Assembly (NCBI RefSeq): GCF_023264675.1
Contig: NZ_JAHFVG010000026.1
Location: forward strand, 1-64,000
Direction of reading: 5' to 3'
Length of the DNA: 64,000 bases
Source: Rhodococcus sp. (in: high G+C Gram-positive bacteria)
GTDB taxonomy: Bacteria > Actinomycetota > Actinomycetes > Mycobacteriales > Mycobacteriaceae
The translations under genes were made by a program, and so were the position numbers. Positions 1 to 7,402 of this stretch are shown one piece after another. The notes below the pieces were generated by a model. That model made no database searches. It saw nothing but the letters and a program-made list of their open reading frames with translations, and was not told the DNA's origin. Position 1 is the stretch's first letter. The number at the start of each line of letters is the position of its first letter.

Positions 1-113
1 CCGAGCTGCTCAACACCCGCCCACGCAAGACCCTGACATGGAAGACTCCCACCAAGGCCTTCACCGAATTCGTGCAGGACTACAACACGGCGCTCGTTGC
101 GACCACCGATTGA
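1..113 (+). CDS. IS30-type transposase, C-terminal end only
   Basis: This is the last 37 codons of a reading frame that enters from outside the window and stops with TGA at 111-113. The peptide contains NTRPRKTLTWKTP followed by an acidic, aromatic tail, which matches the end of the DDE domain of IS30-family transposases (typically N-x-RPRKTLGWKTP-x-E-x). The catalytic DDE residues would lie upstream and cannot be checked. I could not identify the terminal inverted repeat in the roughly 40 bases after the stop. The protein may be a complete transposase or a remnant; the window edge prevents a decision. It is the only transposon trace seen here. Confidence 0.7.
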   Translation, partial: ELLNTRPRKTLTWKTPTKAFTEFVQDYNTALVATTD

Positions 114-152
114 ACCCGCCGTGTATTCGCACGCACATGGCAGCGGAGCTGC

Positions 153-587
153 CTACCCCTTCAGCGCCGCCAAATTCGCCACCGACTGCCTGACGTCGGC
201 GTCGAGTGCCTTTGCCACAACCTTGCCGACCGGCCCGAAGAGCACGCCGCCACCGAAGTAGGCGTCGAGAGTCAGCTCGGAACCGCCGCCCTTGCGCTCC
301 TTCACGTGGATGGTCAGCGAGATCTTGATGCCGCCCTTCCCACGCCCGGACATCTCGATGAGCTCGGGTTCCTTGAACTCGGTGAACGTCCACGAGATGG
401 TGTTCTTGAAGCCCTTGACCTTCACCAAAGATTCGACTTCGGTGCCCTTGGTCAGCACCTTCGGCGGCGGGCTGCACCACCCACCGTGAATGGTCATCCA
501 TTCGTCGAATCGGTCGAGCGCCGACGCCTTGTCCCATGCGCCCTGCGGGTCCTCGGGCATCTGTACGGACACTGAGATCGTCGCCAT
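153..587 (-). CDS. SRPBCC-fold (polyketide cyclase/dehydrase-like) protein
   Basis: The 144-residue product fits the small helix-grip SRPBCC proteins common in actinobacteria: an N-terminal strand (ATISVSVQM), a helix around residues 15-30 (AWDKASALDRFDEW), a glycine-rich strand pair ending in SWTFTEF, and a C-terminal helix (GPVGKVVAKALDADVRQSVA). Such proteins bind hydrophobic ligands; no ligand can be named. An ATG at 597-599 in the same frame (adding MLEG) is an alternative start; the GAGGG just before 587 favours neither clearly. The gene is divergent from ligD and the two start regions lie about 50 bases apart. Confidence 0.75.
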   Translation of the reverse strand: MATISVSVQMPEDPQGAWDKASALDRFDEWMTIHGGWCSPPPKVLTKGTEVESLVKVKGFKNTISWTFTEFKEPELIEMSGRGKGGIKISLTIHVKERKGGGSELTLDAYFGGGVLFGPVGKVVAKALDADVRQSVANLAALKG

Positions 588-636
588 GCCCTCAAGCATG
601 ACCCACGTGCGCGGCGACCAAACTACTGTGGCCCTC

Positions 637-2964
637 ATGGCGACGCTCGACATCGGCGGTCGGAAGGTCTCCGTCACCAACTTGGGGAAGGTCCTCTTCC
701 CCGAGACCGGTACGACGAAGAGCCAGGTCATCGAGTACTACACCACCATCGCGCCCGCGATGCTTCCGCATCTGGTGGGTCGCGCGGTGACGCGTAAACG
801 GTGGCCGAACGGGGTGGATCAGTCGTCGTTCTTCGAGAAGAATCTGGCTACCTCGGCGCCGGAATGGCTCGACCGCCGCGACATGAAGCATTCCGATCGC
901 GTGGTGACGTATCCATTGTTCGCAACCGTCCCCGATCTGGCGTGGCTCGGTCAGCAGGCGGCAATCGAGGCACACGTCCCACAGTGGCGGTTCGAGGGCG
1001 AGGAGCCGGGGCCTGCGACGAGGATGGTGTTCGATCTCGATCCCGGCGACGACGTCGACCTCGATCGCTGTGCCGAGGTCGCCTGCGAGATCAGGGACAT
1101 GATCGGCGAAATCGGTTTCACCGCGTTCCCGGTCACGAGCGGGAGCAAAGGCATTCACCTCTACGTCCCCCTCGAGAAACCATTGACGCCCTCGGGGGCA
1201 TCGACCGTCGCCAAACGCGTCGCGACCCTTCTGGAGGAGCGATCGCCGGATCGCATCACCGCGACGATGGCCAAAGCCAAACGCACCGGCCGCGTCTTCG
1301 TCGACTGGTCGCAGAACAACGGCAAGAAGACGACGGTGGCGCCCTACTCGATGCGCGGCCGACCGCATCCGACCGTCGCCGCGCCGAGATCGTGGGACGA
1401 ACTCGAGTCACCGGGACTCCGACAGCTCAGCTACGAGGAGGTCCTCGAACGTTACGAACGCGACGGCGACCTCCTGGGCGAGTTGGACCCACCGCTCGAG
1501 ACCTCCGAGCCAGACAAGCTCACCCCTTATCGCAACAAGCGCAGCGCGAAGAAGACCCCCGAGCCCATTCCTGCCGGCCGAGAGCCCCAGGGCAACGACG
1601 ACACGTTCGTGATCCAGGAGCACCACGCCCGACGCCTGCACTACGACTTCCGACTCGAACACGACGGCGTTCTCGTGTCCTGGGCCGTGCCGAAGAACAT
1701 CCCCGACGATCCGTCCCAGAATCGGCTCGCGGTACACACCGAGGATCATCCGCTCGAGTACGCGACCTTCGAGGGCAGCATCCCCAGCGGCGAGTACGGC
1801 GGCGGCGAGGTGACCATCTGGGATTCGGGCACCTACGAACTGGAGAAATGGCGGGACGACGAAGTGATCGTCGTTCTCGACGGCGCCAAAGCCAAAGGCC
1901 GATTCGCCCTGATCAAAACGGGGGGGAAAAATGGCGGCGCCAATCAATGGCTGATGCACCTTATGAAAGAACAGTCACCGGACGAAAGAAGAACCGCAAA
2001 CACACTCCCCAAGAACATCTCGCCGATGCTCGCCTCTCCCGGCGATATCACCGATCTTCCCGACGGTGAATGGGCCTTCGAGGGAAAGTGGGACGGTTTC
2101 CGGGTCATCGCCAGTTTTTCGCACGGCGAAATGAAACTCGAATCCCGAACCGGTAAAGACTTGACCCAGCGTTTCGGCGCATTCTCCGCGCTGGCACGCG
2201 ACCTGGCCGACCACGAAGCAATTCTCGACGGCGAAGCGGTGGTCTTCGCCGGTGCTACCGACACTGCAGGACGTTCCGACGCGCTCGGAGTCACCAGCTT
2301 CGAGCTCCTGCAGAGCGACTCGGGGAAGAACGTGCGCTTCATCGCCTTCGATCTTCTTCATCTCGACGGGACGTCGTTGGTGAAGAAGAAGTACTCCGAT
2401 CGACGACGCCTCCTCGAGCTGCTGACGACCGGTCTGGACTCGGTCCTCGTGCCGGAGGTCATCACCGGAACAGCTGCCGAGGCGCTCGCGCACAGTGTCG
2501 AACGAGGCTGGGAGGGCGTGGTTGCCAAGCGCGTCGACTCGATCTACCAGCCGGGGCGACGTGCCAACACCTGGGTGAAGACCAAGAATTGGCGCACGCA
2601 GGAAGTGGTCATCGGTGGGTGGCGTCACGGCCGCGGACGGCGGGGCGGTGGTCTCGGCTCGTTGCTGGTCGGCGCTCCCGGCCCCGACGGGCTTCGCTAT
2701 CTCGGGCGCGTCGGGACAGGGTTCAGCGACCACGCGCTGGAGACGCTGCTCGAGATGCTGTCACCTCTTCGGACGACGGATTCTCCTTTTGCGGAGGGAC
2801 TCCCGACGGCGGACCGAAAAGATGCGGTATGGGTCACACCTACCCTTGTGGGCGAGGTCAGGTTCTACGAATGGACCGACTCGATGCACCTGAGGCACCC
2901 CAGCTGGCGTGGGCTTCGTGACGACAAACAGCCCGAAGACGTAGTGCTCGAGAGCAATCCCTAG
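637..2964 (+). CDS. ligD: Multifunctional ATP-dependent DNA ligase LigD (polymerase, phosphoesterase, ligase)
   Basis: The 775-residue protein carries the three LigD modules in mycobacterial order. The polymerase/primase module (about 1-290) shows the catalytic FDLDPGDD with D133 and D135. The 3'-phosphoesterase module (about 315-470) shows EHHARRLHYDFRLEHDG with H329, H335 and D337. The ligase module (about 470-775) has the nucleotidyl-lysine motif EGKWDGFR with K484. LigD repairs double-strand breaks with Ku by non-homologous end joining; no ku gene is in this window. The ATG at 637 was chosen over upstream in-frame starts because a -10 hexamer TACTGT at 624-629 ends 7 nt before it, implying a leaderless mRNA, and because the conserved N-terminus begins at once. 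The usual length is about 760 residues. Confidence 0.95.
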   Translation: MATLDIGGRKVSVTNLGKVLFPETGTTKSQVIEYYTTIAPAMLPHLVGRAVTRKRWPNGVDQSSFFEKNLATSAPEWLDRRDMKHSDRVVTYPLFATVPDLAWLGQQAAIEAHVPQWRFEGEEPGPATRMVFDLDPGDDVDLDRCAEVACEIRDMIGEIGFTAFPVTSGSKGIHLYVPLEKPLTPSGASTVAKRVATLLEERSPDRITATMAKAKRTGRVFVDWSQNNGKKTTVAPYSMRGRPHPTVAAPRSWDELESPGLRQLSYEEVLERYERDGDLLGELDPPLETSEPDKLTPYRNKRSAKKTPEPIPAGREPQGNDDTFVIQEHHARRLHYDFRLEHDGVLVSWAVPKNIPDDPSQNRLAVHTEDHPLEYATFEGSIPSGEYGGGEVTIWDSGTYELEKWRDDEVIVVLDGAKAKGRFALIKTGGKNGGANQWLMHLMKEQSPDERRTANTLPKNISPMLASPGDITDLPDGEWAFEGKWDGFRVIASFSHGEMKLESRTGKDLTQRFGAFSALARDLADHEAILDGEAVVFAGATDTAGRSDALGVTSFELLQSDSGKNVRFIAFDLLHLDGTSLVKKKYSDRRRLLELLTTGLDSVLVPEVITGTAAEALAHSVERGWEGVVAKRVDSIYQPGRRANTWVKTKNWRTQEVVIGGWRHGRGRRGGGLGSLLVGAPGPDGLRYLGRVGTGFSDHALETLLEMLSPLRTTDSPFAEGLPTADRKDAVWVTPTLVGEVRFYEWTDSMHLRHPSWRGLRDDKQPEDVVLESNP

Positions 2965-3139
2965 TCCACTGGCGAGCGTGCGACCACTTGCCCTAAAATC
3001 ACTGCCTGCGTACTCTTCGGGCATCGTTCCGGGGAAGCGCGATGAGATGGATCTGATTTCGTGTACCGCATTCGGTGGGGTGGATGAAATGCGTTTCGCT
3101 CGAAATCATTGAGCTTTACTCGGGAGGGGTTTCAACGCA

Positions 3140-4354
3140 ATGCGTGTATTCAAATTGGCTGGGGCGGCCACACTTACGGCAGTCGCACTCGCGTGTTCGG
3201 CTGTGATCGCAGCAGGACCTGCAGCTGCGACGCCATTGGAACCGACACCGATTTCGGACACCTTCTACGCGCCGGTACCGGATCTGGAAGCCAGAAATCC
3301 AGGCGACATCATTTCCAGCAGGCCGATGCCGCCTCCCGGTGGCTTCTTCGACGTCGACGTCTGGCAGCTGCGGTTCCGTTCCACCAACTCGGCGGGCGAT
3401 CCGATCGCAGCGGTCACCACCGTGTTCGCACCGAAGAACAAGGCACCGAACGGCCCGCTTCTCTCCTACCAACACATCGTCAATGCTCTCGGACTCGAAT
3501 GCGCACCATCGCAGGCGCTCTGGACACAGGATCCCAACCTGATCATCCGCGAAGCTCCGGCTTTGAACGTTGCTCTGCAGCGAGGCTGGACGGTCAACAT
3601 GCCCGACCACCTCGGACCGAACAGCGCCTACGGTGCCGCGAAACTCGGTGGGCAGATCGTTCTCGACAGTATCCGTGCAAGCCAGCGTTTCGATCCGCTC
3701 CAGGTCCAGCAGAGTCGTGTCGCCCTCGCCGGCTACTCGGGCGGTGGCATGGCAACGGCGTGGGCCGCTGCACTGCAGAACGATTACGCACCGGAACTCA
3801 ACATCGTCGGTAGTGCCGCAGGCGGAGCGCCGATGAACCTCGAGCGCATGGCCCGTGATCTCGGTTTCGCCCCGCATCCGGTGTTCGGGCTGGCGTTCGC
3901 TGCCGCTCTAGGGCTCGAGCGGGAGTACCCCACTCGCATCCCGATCAGCGATCAGCTCAACCCGTTGGGTAAGCAAATGGCAGCTCAGCTGCAGAATGCA
4001 TGCACCAACGACATCATCGCCGTCGGCGCAGGCAAGAGCGCGATGCAGGTCGCGAACACGATCGACCTGATCAACAGCCCGGAGATGATCGCCGCCGTCA
4101 ACGAGAACAGCGTCGAGCTGTACCCGGGAGTGCCGAAGGCACCGTTCTTCGAATGGCACAGCCCGACGGACGCTCTGATCCCGGTCTCGTCGATCACCAA
4201 CACCGTCGGCCGCTACTGCGCGGCAGGCGTGCCGGTGACCGAACTGCTGGTTCCGAGCAACGACCACCTCACGGCGGCAGTTCTCGGCCTGCCGCAGGCA
4301 CTCGAATGGATCGATGCCCGCTTCAACGGGATTCCCGCACCCAGCAACTGCTGA
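3140..4354 (+). CDS. Secreted lipase of the LIP (secretory lipase) family
   Basis: The 404-residue protein starts with a Sec signal peptide (RVFK, then a hydrophobic stretch, cleavage probably near residue 30 after GPAAA). The nucleophile elbow GYSGGGM places the catalytic serine at S200; D344 in HSPTDALIP and H376 in SNDHLTA complete the likely triad. This is the LIP-family pattern known from Candida lipases and from many actinobacterial secreted lipases acting on triacylglycerols or esters. An upstream GGGAGGGG about 8 nt before the ATG is a strong ribosome binding site. Gap to ligD is 175 bases without a recognisable gene. The region after the stop holds a long inverted repeat. Confidence 0.88.
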   Translation: MRVFKLAGAATLTAVALACSAVIAAGPAAATPLEPTPISDTFYAPVPDLEARNPGDIISSRPMPPPGGFFDVDVWQLRFRSTNSAGDPIAAVTTVFAPKNKAPNGPLLSYQHIVNALGLECAPSQALWTQDPNLIIREAPALNVALQRGWTVNMPDHLGPNSAYGAAKLGGQIVLDSIRASQRFDPLQVQQSRVALAGYSGGGMATAWAAALQNDYAPELNIVGSAAGGAPMNLERMARDLGFAPHPVFGLAFAAALGLEREYPTRIPISDQLNPLGKQMAAQLQNACTNDIIAVGAGKSAMQVANTIDLINSPEMIAAVNENSVELYPGVPKAPFFEWHSPTDALIPVSSITNTVGRYCAAGVPVTELLVPSNDHLTAAVLGLPQALEWIDARFNGIPAPSNC

Positions 4355-4370
4355 TCGATATCGGAAACGC

Positions 4371-4412
4371 CTAACCGACCTTGAATGTTTGATTACCTTC
4401 AAGGTCGGTTAG
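4371..4412. terminator. 15-bp perfect inverted repeat between lipase and iron-uptake gene
   Basis: CTAACCGACCTTGAA at 4371-4385 is matched exactly by its reverse complement at 4398-4412 with a 12-base loop. It follows the lipase stop by 16 bases. It could act as a transcription terminator (there is no T tract, as usual in actinobacteria) or as an operator, because its right arm runs into the iron box. Confidence 0.55.
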
Positions 4413-4422
4413 GCTAACCTCG
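4404..4422 (+). promoter_or_regulatory. IdeR/DtxR-type iron box
   Basis: The core TTAGGCTAACCT at 4409-4420 is a perfect match to the centre of the IdeR consensus, and the 19-bp box as a whole matches at about 15 positions. It sits 30 bases before the start of the siderophore-binding lipoprotein, the expected position for iron-dependent repression. Confidence 0.85.
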
Positions 4423-4452
4423 CATCAAGTTGCCAATGCGAGGAGTTCGACC

Positions 4453-5463
4453 GTGCTTTCCCGTGCCAGCGTGCGTTCCAGTTTATTCACCGTCGCCGCA
4501 GCGGCGACCGCAATCGCCCTGGTCGCAGGGTGTTCGTCCGAGAACGGTTCATCGTCGGAGTCGACCGAGGAGTCCGGCAACTTCCCGGTCACCATCTCCC
4601 ACAGCTTCGGCGACACCACCATCGAGACCGAACCATCGCGTGTGGTCACCATCGGATTCAACGAGCAGGACTTCGTTCTCGCGCTCGGCGTGAAGCCCGT
4701 CGCGACCCGGGGCAATCTCAGCTACGACTATCGCGCCCGCCCGTGGGCTCAGGAAGCCCTCGGCGGCACCGAGATTTCCGAGGTCGGTACAGATGAGCTC
4801 AATCTCGAGCAGATCGCTCAGGCAGGACCGGATCTGATCCTCGGCCCGTATTCCTTCATCGAGAAGGGGCAGTACGACCAGCTGTCCGAGATGGCCCCGA
4901 CGATCGCCGATATCGGCGGCTACGACGATGTCCCGGCGGCAACCTGGCAGCAGGAATTCGAGGTCGTCGGCAAGTCGCTCGGCAAAGAGCAGGAAGCCAA
5001 GGACCAGACCGAGGCGCTGGAGCAGAAGTTCCAAGCGACGAGGGACGAGAACCCAGAGTTCGCCGGCAAGTCGCTCACCCTGGCCTTCGTGATGGACGAC
5101 GGCAGCTACCTCGTCCTCGGCAAGGACGACCTGCGTCCTCTGTTCTTCCAGGACCTCGGATTCGAGATTCCCGAGACCACCGAAACGATCAGTCCCGAGA
5201 ATCTCACCCAGCTCGACACCGACGTCCTCGTTATCGCCGGAAAGGGCCGCGAAGAACTCGGCACCAACCCACTGTTCGCTCAGCTACCCGTGGTGGCCCA
5301 GGACCGGACGGCCTACGTCGGCTCGTTCAGCGAGGACCTGCCGTCGGCGCTCGGATACTCGAGCCCGCTGTCGCTGGACTACGCGATCGACGGTTTCACA
5401 CCGATGTTGGCCGCTGCCGCGGACAACGACCCGTCCACCGCAGTCCCTGCACCTGCTAGCTAG
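4453..5463 (+). CDS. Iron-siderophore ABC transporter substrate-binding lipoprotein
   Basis: The 336-residue protein begins with a lipoprotein signal ending in LVAGC, so C27 is the lipidated residue. After a Ser/Glu-rich linker comes the FecB/FepB-type periplasmic binding domain (TIETEPSRVVTIGFNEQD, then VKPVATRG, LILGPYSFIEKGQYDQLSEMAPT). It should capture a ferric siderophore outside the membrane for an FhuB/FepD-type permease, but no permease or ATPase gene follows; the next gene is convergent. The GTG start at 4453 has AGGAG at 4441-4445. The iron box upstream indicates IdeR repression when iron is plentiful. Confidence 0.9.
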   Translation: MLSRASVRSSLFTVAAAATAIALVAGCSSENGSSSESTEESGNFPVTISHSFGDTTIETEPSRVVTIGFNEQDFVLALGVKPVATRGNLSYDYRARPWAQEALGGTEISEVGTDELNLEQIAQAGPDLILGPYSFIEKGQYDQLSEMAPTIADIGGYDDVPAATWQQEFEVVGKSLGKEQEAKDQTEALEQKFQATRDENPEFAGKSLTLAFVMDDGSYLVLGKDDLRPLFFQDLGFEIPETTETISPENLTQLDTDVLVIAGKGREELGTNPLFAQLPVVAQDRTAYVGSFSEDLPSALGYSSPLSLDYAIDGFTPMLAAAADNDPSTAVPAPAS

Positions 5464-5491
5464 TCACCGCAAACTAGCTAGTCACCGCAAA
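5456..5491. repeat. Perfect 18-bp tandem duplication at a convergent gene junction
   Basis: The 18-base unit CTAGCTAGTCACCGCAAA occurs at 5456-5473 and again at 5474-5491 without a mismatch. The first copy contains the TAG stop of the iron lipoprotein gene (5461-5463), the second contains the stop of the opposing ABC transporter gene (5474-5476). Confidence 0.9.
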
Positions 5492-7339
5492 CTGCGTTCG
5501 ATGGAGCTCTTCGTAGCGGCCTCCCGCCGCGAGGAGCTCCTCGTGCGTTCCGCGCTCGGCGATGCGACCACCCTCGACGACGAGAATTACATCGGCAGCT
5601 CTGATCGTGGAGAGCCGGTGGGCGATGACCACGGATGTCTTGCCTTCGAGGGCCTCGCTCAACGCTGCCTGCACTGCTGCCTCGGACGTCGAGTCGAGCG
5701 ACGCCGTCGCCTCGTCCAAGATCACCACGCGCGGCCGAGCGATCAGCAACCGGGCAATCGTCAACCGCTGCCGCTCCCCGCCCGACAACCGGTATCCGCG
5801 CTCACCCACGACGGTCGCGAGGCCGTCGGGTAGCGAACCGACTAGATCACTCAATCGTGCACGCCGCAATGCGTCCCACACCTCGTCGTCGGTAGCGCCG
5901 GGACGCGGGAGAACGATGTTGGCACGGATGGTTTCGTGAAACAGATGTCCGTCCTGGGTCACCATTCCCACACTCGTGCGGATGGACTGGGCCGTCAGAT
6001 CCTTCACGTTCACCCCGGCGAGCCGGACGGCTCCGCCGTCGACGTCGTAGAGCCGTGCGATCAACTGAGCGATGGTCGACTTTCCAGCCCCCGACGTCCC
6101 GACGAGTGCCACCATCTGGCCTGGCTCTGCTCGGAAAGAAATGCCGTGCAGAACTTCCTCGCCGCCCCGCGAATCCAACACAGCGACCTCTTCGAGCGAA
6201 GCGAGCGAGACCTTGTCCGCCGACGGATACGCAAAGTGCACGTCGCTCAACTCGACCGAGACGGGGCCGTCGACGAGATCGACGGCATCGGGCTTGTCCT
6301 CGATCAGCGGCACCAGATCCAGAATCTCGAAGACACGCTCGAAACTGACCAGTGCACTCATCACCTCGACCCGAGCACTGGCAAGCGCCGTCAGTGGCGA
6401 ATACAACCTCACCAACAGAAGCGACAGTGTCACCACCGAACCGGGATCCAGTTGTCCGCGAAGCGCATAGAAACCCCCGAGCCCGTACACCACGGCGAGC
6501 GCGAGCGCGGACACCAGCGTCAGCGACGTGACGAATACCGTCTGCACCATCGCACTGCGCACCCCGATGTCGCGAACGCGCGATGCCCGGACCGCGAACT
6601 CCTTCGACTCCACCTCCGGCTGACCGAACAGCTTGACGAGCGTGGCACCGGGCGCGGAGAACCTTTCGGTCATCTGAGTGCTCATCGCGGAATTGTGTTC
6701 GGCTGCTTCACGCTGCAGTCGCGCCAGCCTGCGGCCCATTCGTCTCGCCGGAATCACGAACACCGGCAGCAGAACCAGCGCGAGAAGCGTGACCTGCCAG
6801 GAGATGCCGACCATGACCACCAGCGTCAGGATCAGAGTCACCAAGTTGCTGACGACCCCGGACAGCGTGTCGCTGAATGCTCGCTGCGCCCCGATGACAT
6901 CGTTGTTCAGCCGGCTCACCAGAGCGCCGGTCCGCGTTCGGGTGAAGAACGCGATCGGCATCCGTTGCACGTGGTCGAACACCGCCGTACGCAGATCCAG
7001 AATGAGCCCTTCCCCGATGTTCGACGACAGCCACCGGTTGACGAGCCCGAACGCTGCGTCGACGATCGCAATCAGTCCGATCAGCAGCGACAGGCGCAGG
7101 ACTGTCCCGAACGCTTCACCGTCGACGATTGCATTCACGACGCGGCCGGCAAGGACCGGCGTTGCCACGGCAAGTACCGCCAGTACGACGCTGAGCACCA
7201 GGAAGGCCCCGAGCATGCGCCGGTGTGGGCGGGCGAACCCCAGAATTCGCTTCGCCGTCACCGTCGAGAATTGAGTCGTCTGGGACGACGCGCTCATCGT
7301 CCGATACATCTGACTCCACGCCGTGGATTCCATGCTCAT
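5474..7339 (-). CDS. ABC transporter, fused permease and ATP-binding protein
   Basis: The 621-residue half-transporter has a six-helix exporter membrane domain (about residues 35-340) and a nucleotide-binding domain (about 365-600). Walker A is GTSGAGKST with K420, followed by the signature LSGGERQRL, Walker B VVILDEATASLD and the switch histidine in VIAHRLSTI. The MsbA/LmrA-like layout indicates an exporter that works as a homodimer or with a partner; the substrate is unknown. Its neighbour is an iron-uptake lipoprotein on the opposite strand, but nothing ties the two functionally. The ATG at 7339 lies 9 nt downstream of a plausible -10, and a second ATG two codons later is an alternative. 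Confidence 0.9.
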   Translation of the reverse strand: MSMESTAWSQMYRTMSASSQTTQFSTVTAKRILGFARPHRRMLGAFLVLSVVLAVLAVATPVLAGRVVNAIVDGEAFGTVLRLSLLIGLIAIVDAAFGLVNRWLSSNIGEGLILDLRTAVFDHVQRMPIAFFTRTRTGALVSRLNNDVIGAQRAFSDTLSGVVSNLVTLILTLVVMVGISWQVTLLALVLLPVFVIPARRMGRRLARLQREAAEHNSAMSTQMTERFSAPGATLVKLFGQPEVESKEFAVRASRVRDIGVRSAMVQTVFVTSLTLVSALALAVVYGLGGFYALRGQLDPGSVVTLSLLLVRLYSPLTALASARVEVMSALVSFERVFEILDLVPLIEDKPDAVDLVDGPVSVELSDVHFAYPSADKVSLASLEEVAVLDSRGGEEVLHGISFRAEPGQMVALVGTSGAGKSTIAQLIARLYDVDGGAVRLAGVNVKDLTAQSIRTSVGMVTQDGHLFHETIRANIVLPRPGATDDEVWDALRRARLSDLVGSLPDGLATVVGERGYRLSGGERQRLTIARLLIARPRVVILDEATASLDSTSEAAVQAALSEALEGKTSVVIAHRLSTIRAADVILVVEGGRIAERGTHEELLAAGGRYEELHRTQFAVTS

Positions 7340-7392
7340 ACCCCCGACGGTAGAACCTCGACCGTAGTAGAGGTCAACAGCGGGGGTATGAG
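7335..7392. promoter_or_regulatory. Promoter of the ABC exporter with nested dyads
   Basis: On the minus strand TTGACC (7372-7377) and TCTACC (7349-7354) are 17 bp apart and form a plausible promoter. Between them ACCTC and GAGGT make a dyad, the MerR-type arrangement. Around all of this, CTCATACCCCCG at 7335-7346 is repeated inverted at 7381-7392 (12 bp perfect) and covers the ATG. Confidence 0.5.
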
Positions 7393-7402
7393 CGTGGAAA
7401 AG

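Noticed and set aside
114..152. Terminal inverted repeat of the IS30-type element
   Set aside because: The other end of the element is outside the window, so no inverted repeat pair can be shown.
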